Below are positions 25,301 through 33,801 of a stretch of DNA of 64,000 bases, in pieces. The stretch comes from Rhizocola hellebori (GTDB taxonomy: Bacteria > Actinomycetota > Actinomycetes > Mycobacteriales > Micromonosporaceae), in NCBI RefSeq assembly GCF_016862955.1, contig NZ_BONY01000001.1:372001-436000 (forward strand), given 5' to 3'. The position numbers were made by a program, and so were the translations under genes. Numbering within the stretch: the first letter of the stretch is position 1; every line of letters starts with the position of its first letter. The notes under the pieces were generated by a model. That model searched no databases. It was not told the DNA's origin and saw only the letters and a list, made by a program, of their open reading frames with translations.

Positions 25301-25932
25301 CGGAACACCTCGAGAGCATCGGCTTGCCTGCCGCTGCGGTAGAGCGCCAACATCAGGTGCGCGTTCAGTTGTTCGTCGAGCGGAGAGTCCTTGACCAGCT
25401 GCTCCAGTTGCGGCACGAGTGCCGCGTGCTCGCCGAGCGCGAGCCGCGCTTCGATCAACGCCCGGGATGCCTGAAGCCACAATTGATCCAGATGCACTGC
25501 CTGGTCGTCGAGCCAAGCCACCCCGACCACGTCGGCGAGCGGCTGACCGCGCCACAAGCGCAGGGCGTCCTGAAGATATTCCACTCGCCGCGCCGGATCG
25601 ACCGGCCGAGTCCCCTGCTTGATCAGATCCTCGGCGAGCTCGACGTCGACGGACCGCGGATCGAGCTGGAGAAGGTAGCCGCCCTGCCGAGCGACGATCG
25701 CGTTGCGATCGCCAAGATTGTCACGCAGGTACGAGACATGGCGCTGCAGCGTGTTTACGTTGGTGGACAGCCGTTGTGGCCCCCACACCACGTCCATGAG
25801 CGTCTCAGCGCTGATCACCTCACCGCGCCGTAACGCTAGCGCCGCAAGTAAAGCCCTGCGGCGCAAGCCTTGCACTGGCCTGGCTACCCCGTCGATCACT
25901 ACGTCAACCGGACCTAGTAGCCGTATCAGCAC
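22309..25932 (-). CDS. SARP-type/LuxR-type chimeric large regulator
   Basis: The 1207-residue protein has DNA-binding domains at both ends. Residues 1-95 are an OmpR-like winged helix, and 97-245 a bacterial transcriptional activation domain (BTAD), the SARP pair. Residues 288-295 are a Walker A (GEAGIGKS) of an AAA-type ATPase with CLLVLEDLHEAD as Walker B. A long helical sensor region follows. The last about 65 residues are a LuxR-type helix-turn-helix (ISVREHEVLRCVADRLTNLEIA, RTVEKHVASLLAKTG). SARP-LALs commonly activate specialised-metabolite clusters. None is next to it here, so the target is unknown. Confidence 0.9.
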   Translation of the reverse strand: MLIRLLGPVDVVIDGVARPVQGLRRRALLAALALRRGEVISAETLMDVVWGPQRLSTNVNTLQRHVSYLRDNLGDRNAIVARQGGYLLQLDPRSVDVELAEDLIKQGTRPVDPARRVEYLQDALRLWRGQPLADVVGVAWLDDQAVHLDQLWLQASRALIEARLALGEHAALVPQLEQLVKDSPLDEQLNAHLMLALYRSGRQADALEVFRQLRRTLADDLGIDPSPALRELESAMLRQETGLQTALPPAPAGLRVRLGECDLFGRGSELAALRASVAAADMAVFIVGEAGIGKSRLAAEAERFAAARGMTVLRGRATSADIQFRPLNEALMSTLRRSGPVDDPQLRPYLPALARLLPELRIHATAEFDDSLVVLAEAVLRLLIFLGRRGGCLLVLEDLHEADADTLAIVDYLIDNLAGNSLLLIGTTRTTPGAAIDLVRAAHLRRIADVIELAGLDDDAVRQLAGACLGVAAEQVPPPVLERVTEAADGVPLHIEELLVGLVDDGVLVHDGARWTMRGSAMAPMPMSLAATLTSRVERLDPDTVTVLRAAAMFGRRFPVRSAATAAGVDEDTLVRSLRAAVDAQLVEAQDSPLWYGFRHALTAEAIVARLLSIERTMLAARAAQALQAAADDGFPGWERVAGRLWATAGEPRRAAQLLGVAGCQAVAHGALSTGTALLEQALSMASGADADGLATSLAVELVDAYANAGRVADADAISGQPWLSATPESRAAMHIRMARVAEASGHWQRGLGEVACARTLLGSRPDPALDAVEAELAFGNPTADRYAKATVLAERALIGAEAANMPEVMCRALKSLGGVARLRDLAEADALYQRGLAIAEAHGLVNWRIRLLYNLGADDAIRHGDTGRLADALTAAESAGAVATALSIRLETAVAQICRGEFTEAAAAARSVEETAARLRLTSMQRVALGERIMAEAHRGHRAEALRLMAIFQGLGGEDDDFASAVHGFGLAIGHLLHEDRAAAVAELDAAAAREARQPTSYLSFIQGPHLLLSVLNGQSGRAEHAKMAGSVQAQAGWNNLFILLAGAVIDADTAAVERFLHESQAYPTARHLGLRLVAPHALEHHWGEPSAWLRTAEGYFHTTIPPIARACRELLRQAGTPVPQHRRGHGDLPPLALAHGISVREHEVLRCVADRLTNLEIARRLFLSPRTVEKHVASLLAKTGAAERTALITFADRIRSSQKSG

Positions 25933-26349
25933 CTCTCACCCCCGCGGACGCCTCCGGCTCCACGCTACCGATGAGTGGTCGTTCCTCATGCCGACAAGTC
26001 GGACACGCGACCGTGGTACCACGACTTATCAGTGTTTCGGCAGAACAGATAGCTTATCGACAGAGCCACATAATTGACTCAATTCATTGTGGCCTTGCTC
26101 ACCTAGTCCAACCGATTCCCGTCGGTGTCGCGAGTGGAGTGCCTGTCGTCGTGGCGGTGGTCACGCTGTGGCCCTCTTCTCCTGCCTCGCCGCTCGCCCG
26201 TGAAGTTGGCTCGTCGCAGACCCCAGCCGTCTAGTTGCAGTCAACGGCGCCCTCCACCAAGGCGGCGACCTACGGCGTGGGGAACAACCTCTGCCCTGCG
26301 ATCGATTTCGCGCCTGCGTCCCACCTGCGCTGGGCAGACGCTCGCGGTG
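25933..26349. other. Gene-free interval (417 bp)
   Basis: The interval lies between the start of the SARP-LuxR gene and the stop of the VOC gene. The only open frames are short and lack family motifs or ribosome sites. It probably holds the SARP-LuxR promoter; no distinct repeats were noticed. Confidence 0.5.
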
Positions 26350-26790
26350 TCAGCTGACGCAGAACTCGTTGCCTTCCGGGTCTTGCATGACGACGAAATA
26401 CTGCTGGTCGCCCGGCTCGTCATAGGTGTTGCGGCTCAGCACAGTGGCGCCCGCCTCGACCAGGTCGGCGACCTTCCGCTCGACGATGTCGATGCACTGC
26501 TGCAGCGAAAGGGCACGATCACGTCCGGTGGGATACAGATCGAGGTGCAGCCGGTTCTTGCCTACCTTCGACTCGGGAACCTGCTGGAAGAAGATCGGCG
26601 GGCGCAGCCCTTCCGGGTCGAAGAGCCGGTTGCCGAAAGCGGCGGCGTCGCCGAGCCGGGCACGGTAGAGCGCATTCCAGGTGGTGTCGGGCTGGGCCGG
26701 AGGCACCGGCACATAACCCAGGGCACGAGCCCAGAACGCCACCATCCGTGCTGGGTCGTGCACATCGAAGGCCAGCTGCCAGAACATCAT
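26350..26790 (-). CDS. VOC-family (glyoxalase-like) protein
   Basis: A 146-residue vicinal-oxygen-chelate protein. It has two paired beta-alpha-beta-beta-beta modules: WQLAFDVHDPARMVAFWARAL at the N-terminus, LHLDLYP in the middle, and YFVVMQDPEGNEFCVS at the C-terminus. This is the common actinobacterial DUF-like glyoxalase form that includes resistance and unknown enzymes. The start is the outer of two adjacent ATG codons (MMFW). Substrate unknown. Confidence 0.85.
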   Translation of the reverse strand: MMFWQLAFDVHDPARMVAFWARALGYVPVPPAQPDTTWNALYRARLGDAAAFGNRLFDPEGLRPPIFFQQVPESKVGKNRLHLDLYPTGRDRALSLQQCIDIVERKVADLVEAGATVLSRNTYDEPGDQQYFVVMQDPEGNEFCVS

Positions 26791-27032
26791 GATCCCGACA
26801 CTAGCCCTGCCGTGCGACAAGCAACCCGGTGAGCCGTCCATCGCCAGCCGCGATGCCAATCAATTGAGCAGAGCCGCGGCGGCGGATAGGAACTGATGGG
26901 CACCACTAGAAGAAGCTGAGTTAGATTGGCGACCCGACAGAACGAACCCGAATACGGCACCACAGACAGTGAGCTGGAACCCACCAGATGGACGAACCCG
27001 TGGGTGTCGGATACGAGGCGGGTAAGGCCGAA

Positions 27033-27062
27033 GGGGAACCTGCCCGGCTGGGCAGGTTTCCC
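27033..27062. terminator. Terminator of the SGNH hydrolase gene
   Basis: AACCTGCCC, a GGCT loop and GGGCAGGTT give a 9-bp perfect stem, extended by three more pairs of G and C with one bulge. It begins 13 bp past the stop at 27075 on the leftward strand. Confidence 0.65.
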
Positions 27063-27074
27063 AATCGGTGTGTA

Positions 27075-29156
27075 TCAGGGCTGGCCGATGGCGAGCTGGA
27101 ACATCGCCTTGTATTCCTGGAAGCCTGTGACTGTCGGGTGGAAACTTTCTGGCCGCGGGTTTAGCTGTGGATCCAGTTTGACCGCGTGTATCCACGGGTC
27201 GAATGTGTCGCAATGGCCATGCCCGGCAAAGGGAGCTGGATCCACGTAGGTGACTGGAATTTGCTGGGCCTGCGCCTGCGTTACGGCCGCGTTGATGATG
27301 TAGTTGAGCGCGTCGGCCTTGGCGTTGAGCCATTGTGCGTCGGCGTGGTCCACCCACGCGGTGATCGGGCCGATCGTAGCCACCACGCATTTGTAGCCGC
27401 TTGGCGTTTCGGCCTGCTCGTAGCCGTCAGTGAGGGTGCCGAAGAGGCGCGGATATCCGGCAATGTAGATGTGTGCATCAGGTGCGCGGCTGTGGATGTC
27501 CGCGAAGATGCTGGTCAGTGGATGGATGGGTCGTTCCGTGGACTCTGAGGTTGTTTGCCAGGCGAGCGCGGCGATCCGCTCGTCCACCTCGAGGCCGAGT
27601 TCGTAGGCGCATCCAGAGTTGTCCTCACCCAGGGTGCGGCTAATGCAGCTTTCGAGCACCTGTTTGAAGCCGACGTCGTTGCCGCCGATGGTCATGGTGA
27701 CGATCTCGGTGTCGGAGGTGATTCGGTCGAGCTGCGCTGGTTCGTGGGGGTTGTCTGGATTGGCGACGTAGAGGTCGTCGGTCACGGCGCCGCTGCACGC
27801 GCCGAAGGTGAAGCCGCCCAGGTTCACCGCGTCGGCCAGGAGCGGGCCGTACGCCTGAGGCGAACGATGGCACTTGCTGGGCAGCTCGGCGCTGTCGGAG
27901 TCGGGATGGTAGATGAATGTCCCCTCACCTGAGGAGTAAGAGTCGCCCAGCGCCACATAGCGTGCCGGTTCGGATTGTATGGGCGTGCGCGTGGATACGT
28001 ACACGTCATAGAAACCTCCGGTTTCACCGGGTGCGATGCTGTCGGGGCCGGAGAACGTGGCCGTCTCGGCATCGCCTGCTACCGCGAAGTCCCAGATATG
28101 GCCTGAAACAATCGGTTCGAGGGTTTGGGCGCCGGTGTCGTAACGCCAGTACTGGCTACCGGCGTTGTTGGGGGCGCAGGCCTGGAAGATGAATCGGGTG
28201 GCGTCGTCGCTGACCCAGGTTTCAGGGGATGGCTGATAGCACCACACTGGCCCGGCGGGGATGGCCACGTGGGAGTATTCGTCGGTTTGCAGGTCGTGCA
28301 GGCTGATGCCGTCGCTGCCAGCGCGTGCGACATACCTGCCGTTCGGACTGGCATGAAATCCCCACGACAGCGGGCCCAACAAGGTGGTCTCGCCCGCAGC
28401 GATGTCGCGTCTGAAGAGGCGGTAGCCTGACCCGTTCGAATTGGGCTCGGGCAAGTTCGGTGAGTCGCTGTAAAAGTAGGCATGCTGACCATCTGCCGAC
28501 AGCCACCCGGTGTACGAGTACCAACTGGACAGACCGCCAGCGTTGTTGAGCCCTACCAATGTGTATTGGCCGCTCTGCCGGTCATAGCGGGCTGCCTGAA
28601 AGTAGTTGTTGTACGGCCCGCCGGTGATTTCGCTGGGGAACTGTACTGAGAAAAGCAGATAGCGTCCTTCATGGCTCATGAAGGTGGGACTGGGGTAGAT
28701 GCCCAATGCCGCCTGCCCGTCCGGCCGCGGCAAATACGTGATCTGACGGGTTACCCGATCGACAATGGCTTGACGGCGGGAGCCGTACCGGTCGGACTCG
28801 GCGAAGGAGATCGTGCTGCCGTCTGGGCTGATTGACGGATAGTAATACCATGTCTGCGGTGCCGCGATCGGCAGCGCGGTGGCGGTGCCAGACAGTGCGT
28901 CGGCGATCACCACTTTCTGGCGGTAGCCGTCGCCGTACTCGGGTGCATCGCTGATGAACACGGTCCACCGGCCATCGGCGCTGGCTGCCGCGGAGGTGGC
29001 GTTGCCTGAAGCGCCTGTGCCGTTGGGGCTGAGGCTGACCCGCAGCGGTGAACTACTGACCTGTGCCACGGCAGGCACCACTGCGCAGACAACAGTAAGG
29101 AACTCGACGGCCAGTATGGCTGTGGTTAGAGCGCCCGTTCTGGTATTTGTTTTCAT
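27075..29156 (-). CDS. Secreted SGNH/GDSL hydrolase with N-terminal propeller
   Basis: The 693-residue protein starts with a signal peptide (TTAILAVEFLTVVCAVVPAVAQ in two parts). Residues about 35-390 carry TolB/WD40-like repeats (SPDGSTISFAESD, SADGQHAYFYSD, SPNGRYVARAG). The SGNH hydrolase domain follows: block I has ALGDSYSSGEG with nucleophile Ser406, block III has TIGGNDVGF, and block V has ESFHPT with His673. Cys pairs in KCHRSP and FGACSG fit the secreted SGNH lipase-like group. It probably cleaves an ester outside the cell; the substrate is unknown. The propeller may bind a partner or sugar. Confidence 0.85.
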   Translation of the reverse strand: MKTNTRTGALTTAILAVEFLTVVCAVVPAVAQVSSSPLRVSLSPNGTGASGNATSAAASADGRWTVFISDAPEYGDGYRQKVVIADALSGTATALPIAAPQTWYYYPSISPDGSTISFAESDRYGSRRQAIVDRVTRQITYLPRPDGQAALGIYPSPTFMSHEGRYLLFSVQFPSEITGGPYNNYFQAARYDRQSGQYTLVGLNNAGGLSSWYSYTGWLSADGQHAYFYSDSPNLPEPNSNGSGYRLFRRDIAAGETTLLGPLSWGFHASPNGRYVARAGSDGISLHDLQTDEYSHVAIPAGPVWCYQPSPETWVSDDATRFIFQACAPNNAGSQYWRYDTGAQTLEPIVSGHIWDFAVAGDAETATFSGPDSIAPGETGGFYDVYVSTRTPIQSEPARYVALGDSYSSGEGTFIYHPDSDSAELPSKCHRSPQAYGPLLADAVNLGGFTFGACSGAVTDDLYVANPDNPHEPAQLDRITSDTEIVTMTIGGNDVGFKQVLESCISRTLGEDNSGCAYELGLEVDERIAALAWQTTSESTERPIHPLTSIFADIHSRAPDAHIYIAGYPRLFGTLTDGYEQAETPSGYKCVVATIGPITAWVDHADAQWLNAKADALNYIINAAVTQAQAQQIPVTYVDPAPFAGHGHCDTFDPWIHAVKLDPQLNPRPESFHPTVTGFQEYKAMFQLAIGQP

Positions 29157-29212
29157 GGCCTGAGCATGGGATCTGTGGATGGTTCAGCGGCAGACACCTC
29201 TTTGGGGGTCAT

Positions 29213-30349
29213 GTGAGTGATCAATCGGTCCGGCGCACACCGCTCGAATACACGGCGGCCAGGATCTGCGTGTGGCTGAGGGCGGGCGAGGTTGTCGTCT
29301 GCGCTCCGGTGGCACTGATGACTGCCGTCGCACCGGTGAACCAGACCCGGCTGATCACCGCGGTTGTTCTGTTCGCTGGCTGGGTGGGCTGCTATTCATG
29401 GCTGGTGCTGCGGCGCGGGCTCACGACGCTGGCGGTGGGTGGGGACGTCGCTGTGACGGTCTTGCTCTGCCTGGCCCAGAAGACGCTGGTGCCACTGCAG
29501 ATCGTGGACGACGGCTCGGGCTGGGTGTCGGTGGTGGCGTCGCTTTGTGTGGTCAGCCTTCCCGTCGCGCGCAAGCCGCTGTTCGCCGTCCCGGCCGGCC
29601 TGACCGTGGTGGCCGCATTCGGCGCGGGCTTCTGGCTCGCCGGCCAGCCGATGAGCAAACACGCCACGCTGATGGTGTTCCAGCTTGCCGCCGCCGTCAC
29701 CGTCATGATTTTCGTGAGGCGTGCGGCCGGGCACGCCGACAAGGCCTTCGCCGACATGCAGACCGCCGAACGGCAAGCCGCGGTGGAAGCGGCGCGGCGC
29801 TTGGACGCCCGGAGGCAGCTGCGGCAGGTCCACGACACCGCGCTGACCACGCTGACTCTGGTCAGTGCGGGTGCCGTAAACGCAGGCACCCCGTCGCTTG
29901 TGCGGCAGGCGAGCGCAGATCTGTCTGCTATGGAAGAAATCTCGTCGGCACAGCATCCCGATGACTGGACCGAGACCCGGCTCGACCTGGCCCTGCGGCG
30001 AGTTGCGGCCGGCGTCCCGGCAAGCCTCACCACACACGTGGACCTGGCCGCGTGCGCCGCCCCCAACTGGGTCTGCGACGAGCTCGCTGCCGCGGTTGCC
30101 GAGCTGATCCGCAATGTGGCGCAGCACGCCAAGACCACGGAAGTGTGGCTGCGTCTGGCTCGGCAGGGGGCCGTTGTGACCGTGACCGTGGCCGACCGCG
30201 GCGTCGGTTTCGATGCACAGCACGTGCCTGCGCAACGCCACGGCACACGAGAGTCGGTTTCAGGGCGCATGCGTGAGATCGGCGGCCAGGCCGACCTGCG
30301 ATCCGCGCCCGGGCAGGGCACCACCTGGACGCTGACATGGCCACAGTAA
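29213..30349 (+). CDS. Sensor histidine kinase, NarL/DesK type
   Basis: A 378-residue membrane kinase. It has about five hydrophobic segments in residues 25-170, a coiled-coil-like linker, then an H-box QVHDTALTTLTLV with His207 as likely phosphorylation site. The ATPase domain has the N-box ELIRNVAQHA, G1 DRGVGFD and G2 GQGTT. The GTG start follows TTTGGGGGTCAT; an ATG 66 bp earlier is less well placed. The stop overlaps the next gene by 13 bp and a response regulator follows third, so the three form an operon. Confidence 0.85.
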   Translation: MSDQSVRRTPLEYTAARICVWLRAGEVVVCAPVALMTAVAPVNQTRLITAVVLFAGWVGCYSWLVLRRGLTTLAVGGDVAVTVLLCLAQKTLVPLQIVDDGSGWVSVVASLCVVSLPVARKPLFAVPAGLTVVAAFGAGFWLAGQPMSKHATLMVFQLAAAVTVMIFVRRAAGHADKAFADMQTAERQAAVEAARRLDARRQLRQVHDTALTTLTLVSAGAVNAGTPSLVRQASADLSAMEEISSAQHPDDWTETRLDLALRRVAAGVPASLTTHVDLAACAAPNWVCDELAAAVAELIRNVAQHAKTTEVWLRLARQGAVVTVTVADRGVGFDAQHVPAQRHGTRESVSGRMREIGGQADLRSAPGQGTTWTLTWPQ

Positions 30350-31464
30350 CCGCTGCCGCTTTGGCAAGGGCCCAGCGCTATGCGCGGGGCCCGCTGATCG
30401 GTGCAATCGTCGTGGCAGGCGCCTGGCATGTCGGCAACGATCTGCTGGGCATCGCAACCGGCTGGCACACCTACCGGGCGGCGTGGGTGGCGCTGGCGGC
30501 CTGGTGGCTGTTCACGATCACCGGAACGTTCGCCTCTGTCCAGCTTCTGCGCGCGGCACCGATGTCGGCTTTGGTGCCTATAGCGGGGACGATGGTTCTG
30601 CTGGCAGCAGTGGCCGCGAACGCGGTCGCCATTTCGCCTCAGCAGAACTTCGCTCTGGCCCACTGGGGGTGGGCATCGTTCGCGTGGTTCGCCATGCTGC
30701 TTTGGTGGCGCCATCCCCTCCGCTGGCTGGGGGCGGCCATGCTGGCCAATATCGCGGTCACCTTCGCCGCCCTGGTGATTACCCGGGATTTAAGCCGCAT
30801 CGACGTCGCTCGAATCATTATGGTGTTCTATGGCGCGGGCGCCATTCAGCTCGGGGTCGCCGCTGGCGGCAAAGCGCTCGAAAACACAGCCCGCCGAGCC
30901 TCCCAGATTTCGTCTGCTGAGATGGTTTTGGCGACCAATCGCGAAGCGGCGCAGCGGATTCACACCGACCGTAGGCGCCGCTACCGGGACATCGGTCATG
31001 ATGTGCGCCAACTGCTGGCAGGCCTGGCCGCAAGCACCCTTGACCCAGGCGCAGAACATGTCCAGCAGCGGTGCGGCGTGCAGGCCGCCAGACTGCGCCG
31101 TCTCCTGGCCGAACACGACGACAGCCCAAGCCCACTGCTGCATGAGTTGCGGGCCTGTGCCACCAACGCCGAACGTAACGGAGTGGCGGTGACTCTCGAA
31201 GCCGTTGGCGTGGAACCCGATCTGCCGGTGAAGGTGCGGCGCGCCCTATGCGAAGTGCCGATCCACCTGCTTGCCGCCACCCGGACACAGGCCAGATTAA
31301 CTGTCGTGTGTACGCAGGAACCGATCCAGGTCGACATCAGCGTAGTTGCTGACGCAGGTGCGCTGCCGCAGGCTATGCCAGCGCCCGCGGAAATCGAAAT
31401 GTTCGCCAGTAGAGAGGAGGAATTGTTGTGGGTACGAACCCGCTGGGCGCCGAGGAGCTCGTGA
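30337..31464 (+). CDS. Sensor-kinase-like membrane partner, degenerate ATPase
   Basis: A 375-residue protein with six hydrophobic segments in the first 170 residues, then a helical region (RRRYRDIGHDVRQLLAGLA) reminiscent of a kinase H-box: it has GHDV where a kinase would have HD. The part after that holds ATNAERNGVAVTLEAVG, but no clear G1/G2 boxes. It looks like a kinase paralogue that lost ATP binding. It overlaps the real kinase upstream and the response regulator downstream (37 bp), so it is probably a co-sensor or phosphotransfer modulator. That is inferred. Confidence 0.6.
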   Translation: MATVTAAALARAQRYARGPLIGAIVVAGAWHVGNDLLGIATGWHTYRAAWVALAAWWLFTITGTFASVQLLRAAPMSALVPIAGTMVLLAAVAANAVAISPQQNFALAHWGWASFAWFAMLLWWRHPLRWLGAAMLANIAVTFAALVITRDLSRIDVARIIMVFYGAGAIQLGVAAGGKALENTARRASQISSAEMVLATNREAAQRIHTDRRRRYRDIGHDVRQLLAGLAASTLDPGAEHVQQRCGVQAARLRRLLAEHDDSPSPLLHELRACATNAERNGVAVTLEAVGVEPDLPVKVRRALCEVPIHLLAATRTQARLTVVCTQEPIQVDISVVADAGALPQAMPAPAEIEMFASREEELLWVRTRWAPRSS

Positions 31465-32099
31465 CCGTTGCCGTCGTGGATGACCACCAAGTCGTACTCG
31501 ACGGCATTCGCGCGTGGATTCACCAAGACCAGCCAGCCCGCATCCACGTGCTCGCAGACGGCGGACAGATCGACTCAGTGCTGGCGGGGCCTGGCGGCCG
31601 GGCCGACGTTCTGATCCTCGACTTGGGCCTTTTCGGTGGATCGGTGGCGGACAGGGTCGCCGAGCTGGCCGAGCGGCATCGGGTCGTGGTCTTCTCGGCG
31701 GAGCGATCCGACGAGACCATCCGTGCAGTCCTCGCAGCAGGTGCCGTTGCCTATCTGACCAAGGACGAGGGCAAGGAACACTTCATCGGCACCGTGCTCG
31801 CCGCCGCCGAGGACCGGGCCTACGTCACACCATCGGTGGCGCGTGCCATGCTCGGCGATACGAGCCCGCACCGGCCGCGACTGTCCGATCAGGAACGCCG
31901 CGCTTTGCTGCTGTGGTTCCAGCTTCCAAAGAAACAAGCGGTGGCAACGCAGATGGGCATCAGCGTGGAAACAGTAGACCAGTACATAGGGCGTGCCCGC
32001 GCCAAGTACCTTGATTCCGGGCGGCAGGCCGGGAACAAGGCCGCCATGGTGGCCCGTGCGATCGAGGACGGATTGATACGGCCCGAAGATGTCCGATGA
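31428..32099 (+). CDS. Response regulator, atypical LuxR-type output
   Basis: A 223-residue protein beginning with GTG. The receiver has an acidic pair (VAVVDDHQVVL), phospho-acceptor Asp in LILDLGLFGG, and Lys in AYLTKDEG. The output region (RLSDQERRALLLWFQLPKKQAVATQMGIS in parts, then VDQYIGRARAKYL) resembles a NarL/LuxR helix-turn-helix but is clearly diverged. It is cotranscribed with a histidine kinase and a kinase-like protein. The target genes are unknown. Confidence 0.8.
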   Translation: MGTNPLGAEELVTVAVVDDHQVVLDGIRAWIHQDQPARIHVLADGGQIDSVLAGPGGRADVLILDLGLFGGSVADRVAELAERHRVVVFSAERSDETIRAVLAAGAVAYLTKDEGKEHFIGTVLAAAEDRAYVTPSVARAMLGDTSPHRPRLSDQERRALLLWFQLPKKQAVATQMGISVETVDQYIGRARAKYLDSGRQAGNKAAMVARAIEDGLIRPEDVR

Positions 32100-32252
32100 G
32101 ATTAAAAGCACCCAAACGGATTTCATTGGCCCTATAGTCCGCCATAAAGGAAGCTCAGACAGTTCAGTTCATTGCCGCAGCGTCACCTATCGCGGCAGCG
32201 TGAGGAGACGTTTGCTCGGGCGCCCTCGGACCGACCCGTGTTCGGGTGTAGA

Positions 32253-33140
32253 TCAGGGTCGGCGGGTGGCGTCCTGGGCGGTCTGTTCGAAGGCGCGGAT
32301 CAGGGGCGATTCGGTGGCTGTCTGCCAGATCGGTGCATATTGGAGGGTGTGCGTGTCCGAGATGGGCACGTAGGTGATGCCGGGCCGGGGGTGTGACGTG
32401 ATCGCGTGCTGTCCGACGAGTGCAGCGATTTCGCCGCCGGCGATCGCGGTGAGCGCCTCTTCGAGGGTGGCTACGATCTGCCCGCGGTGGATCGGCTGGC
32501 CGGTCGGTGTGGTGCGGGGTGTGTGCGCCTCCGTCCAGTAGTCCGGGACCGGGTTCTCTGTCACTGGGACGGTCAGCCCGGCGAGGTCTTCGATCTCGGC
32601 CGTGTCCCTGACTGCCAGTGGGTGCGTGGAGGCCACGGCGAGCACGAGCGGCTCGGTGTAGACGACGGCCCCGACCGTGAGATCGGGCTCGCGTACCGGG
32701 AGCCAGAGCAGTGCGATGTCGACGTGGCCGGTGCGCAGCGGTCCGAACGGATCGTTGAAGGTGATCTCCCGCATGCGCAGCTCGCACTGTGGATACCGCT
32801 GCCGGAACAGGTCGATGACCGGCGCGATCTTTTCACGGTGATTGACGAATGTGCCCAGCGAGAGGGTGCCGGCCGGGCCGCGTGCGGTCGCGGCTGCGGT
32901 GTCGATGCCGTTGCGGATGAGTTGGTACGCGGTTTTCAGATCGGCGTGGAGTTGCTGGCCGATCGGGGTTAGCGCCACGTGGTGTGGTGAGCGGTCGAAC
33001 AGCGGCGCGCCAACGCGGCGCTCCTGCTTCTTGATCGCCTGGCTGACCCGGGCCGGGGTTACCCGCAGCCGCTGGGCGGTACGCCCGAAATGCAGCTCCT
33101 CGGCCAGTGTCAGGAAGATCTCGATGTCGCGCAATTCCAT
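32253..33140 (-). CDS. LysR-family transcriptional regulator
   Basis: A 295-residue LysR protein starting at the ATG at 33140. Residues 1-62 are the helix-turn-helix (MELRDIEIFLTLAEELHFGR, TPARVSQAIKKQERRVG) and the rest is the periplasmic-binding-protein-like effector domain. LysR proteins often control a divergent gene; here the VOC gene at 33256 is divergent across a 115-bp gap, so it is the likely target. The inducer is unknown. Confidence 0.9.
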   Translation of the reverse strand: MELRDIEIFLTLAEELHFGRTAQRLRVTPARVSQAIKKQERRVGAPLFDRSPHHVALTPIGQQLHADLKTAYQLIRNGIDTAAATARGPAGTLSLGTFVNHREKIAPVIDLFRQRYPQCELRMREITFNDPFGPLRTGHVDIALLWLPVREPDLTVGAVVYTEPLVLAVASTHPLAVRDTAEIEDLAGLTVPVTENPVPDYWTEAHTPRTTPTGQPIHRGQIVATLEEALTAIAGGEIAALVGQHAITSHPRPGITYVPISDTHTLQYAPIWQTATESPLIRAFEQTAQDATRRP

Positions 33141-33255
33141 GGCCGCCACCACCTCTACGTTTAGCTTCAGGTTAACGCACCTTGCCAAGATCGGCGTTGC
33201 CCGGATGCTGGGACTCACCACATGCTTGACAACTATGAATCTTGAAACCCAAAGC

Positions 33256-33669
33256 ATGAAAGCGCACGTCAGCTCGATCCTCCTGGGCGTCCAAGACCTG
33301 GACAGGTCAAAGCAGTTCTACACAGAGGGGCTCGGCTGGAAGATCAAGGACGACTTCGGAGTCTCCGTGTTCTTTGAATCGGATGGAAGCTCTCTTGTCG
33401 GCTTCTACGGCCGCGAAGGCCTGGCCGGCCTGGCTGGCACGAGCCCTGCAGGCAGCGGCTTCAGCGGGCTTGTCCTCACCTACGTCGTGCGTAGTGAGGC
33501 GCGAGTGGACGAGATCATCGCGGTGGCCGAGAAGGCCGGCGCCACGATCCTCAAGCCCGCCGCCGCCCTGCCGTGGGGCGGGTACGGCGGCTCCTTCGCG
33601 GACCCGGACGGCTACATCTGGAGTCTGGGCTACAGCGCCCAGGCAGCGGACCAGCCCTACGCCGAGTAA
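33256..33669 (+). CDS. VOC-family (glyoxalase-like) protein
   Basis: A 137-residue protein with the two VOC modules: MKAHVSSILLGVQDLDRSKQ followed by FYTEGLGW, and GGYGGSFADPDGYIWSLGY at the end. In this family a divalent metal can sit between modules, but the exact ligand set cannot be fixed. The divergent LysR regulator suggests inducible expression. An alternative ATG 21 bp earlier is in frame. The substrate is unknown. Confidence 0.85.
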   Translation: MKAHVSSILLGVQDLDRSKQFYTEGLGWKIKDDFGVSVFFESDGSSLVGFYGREGLAGLAGTSPAGSGFSGLVLTYVVRSEARVDEIIAVAEKAGATILKPAAALPWGGYGGSFADPDGYIWSLGYSAQAADQPYAE

Positions 33670-33735
33670 CCGCCGAGGGAAGCTGCCGGCGGAAGATCAC
33701 CACCTGCGCCAGCGGACCCACAGGCCCCACGCACA

Positions 33736-33770
33736 GTTCCTGGCCTCACCACTGCGGCGAGGCCAGGAAC
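33736..33770 (+). terminator. Terminator behind the VOC gene
   Basis: GTTCCTGGCCTC and its perfect complement form a 12-bp stem with an 11-nt loop, 66 bp beyond the stop. It separates the VOC gene from the YdeI-like gene. Confidence 0.7.
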
Positions 33771-33801
33771 CCTAGAGTTGGCAAGGTGGAGGGAGTACAT
33801 C

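Noticed and set aside
24133-25833. A 566-codon rightward open frame
   Set aside because: Antisense to the SARP-LuxR gene, which has full domain support.
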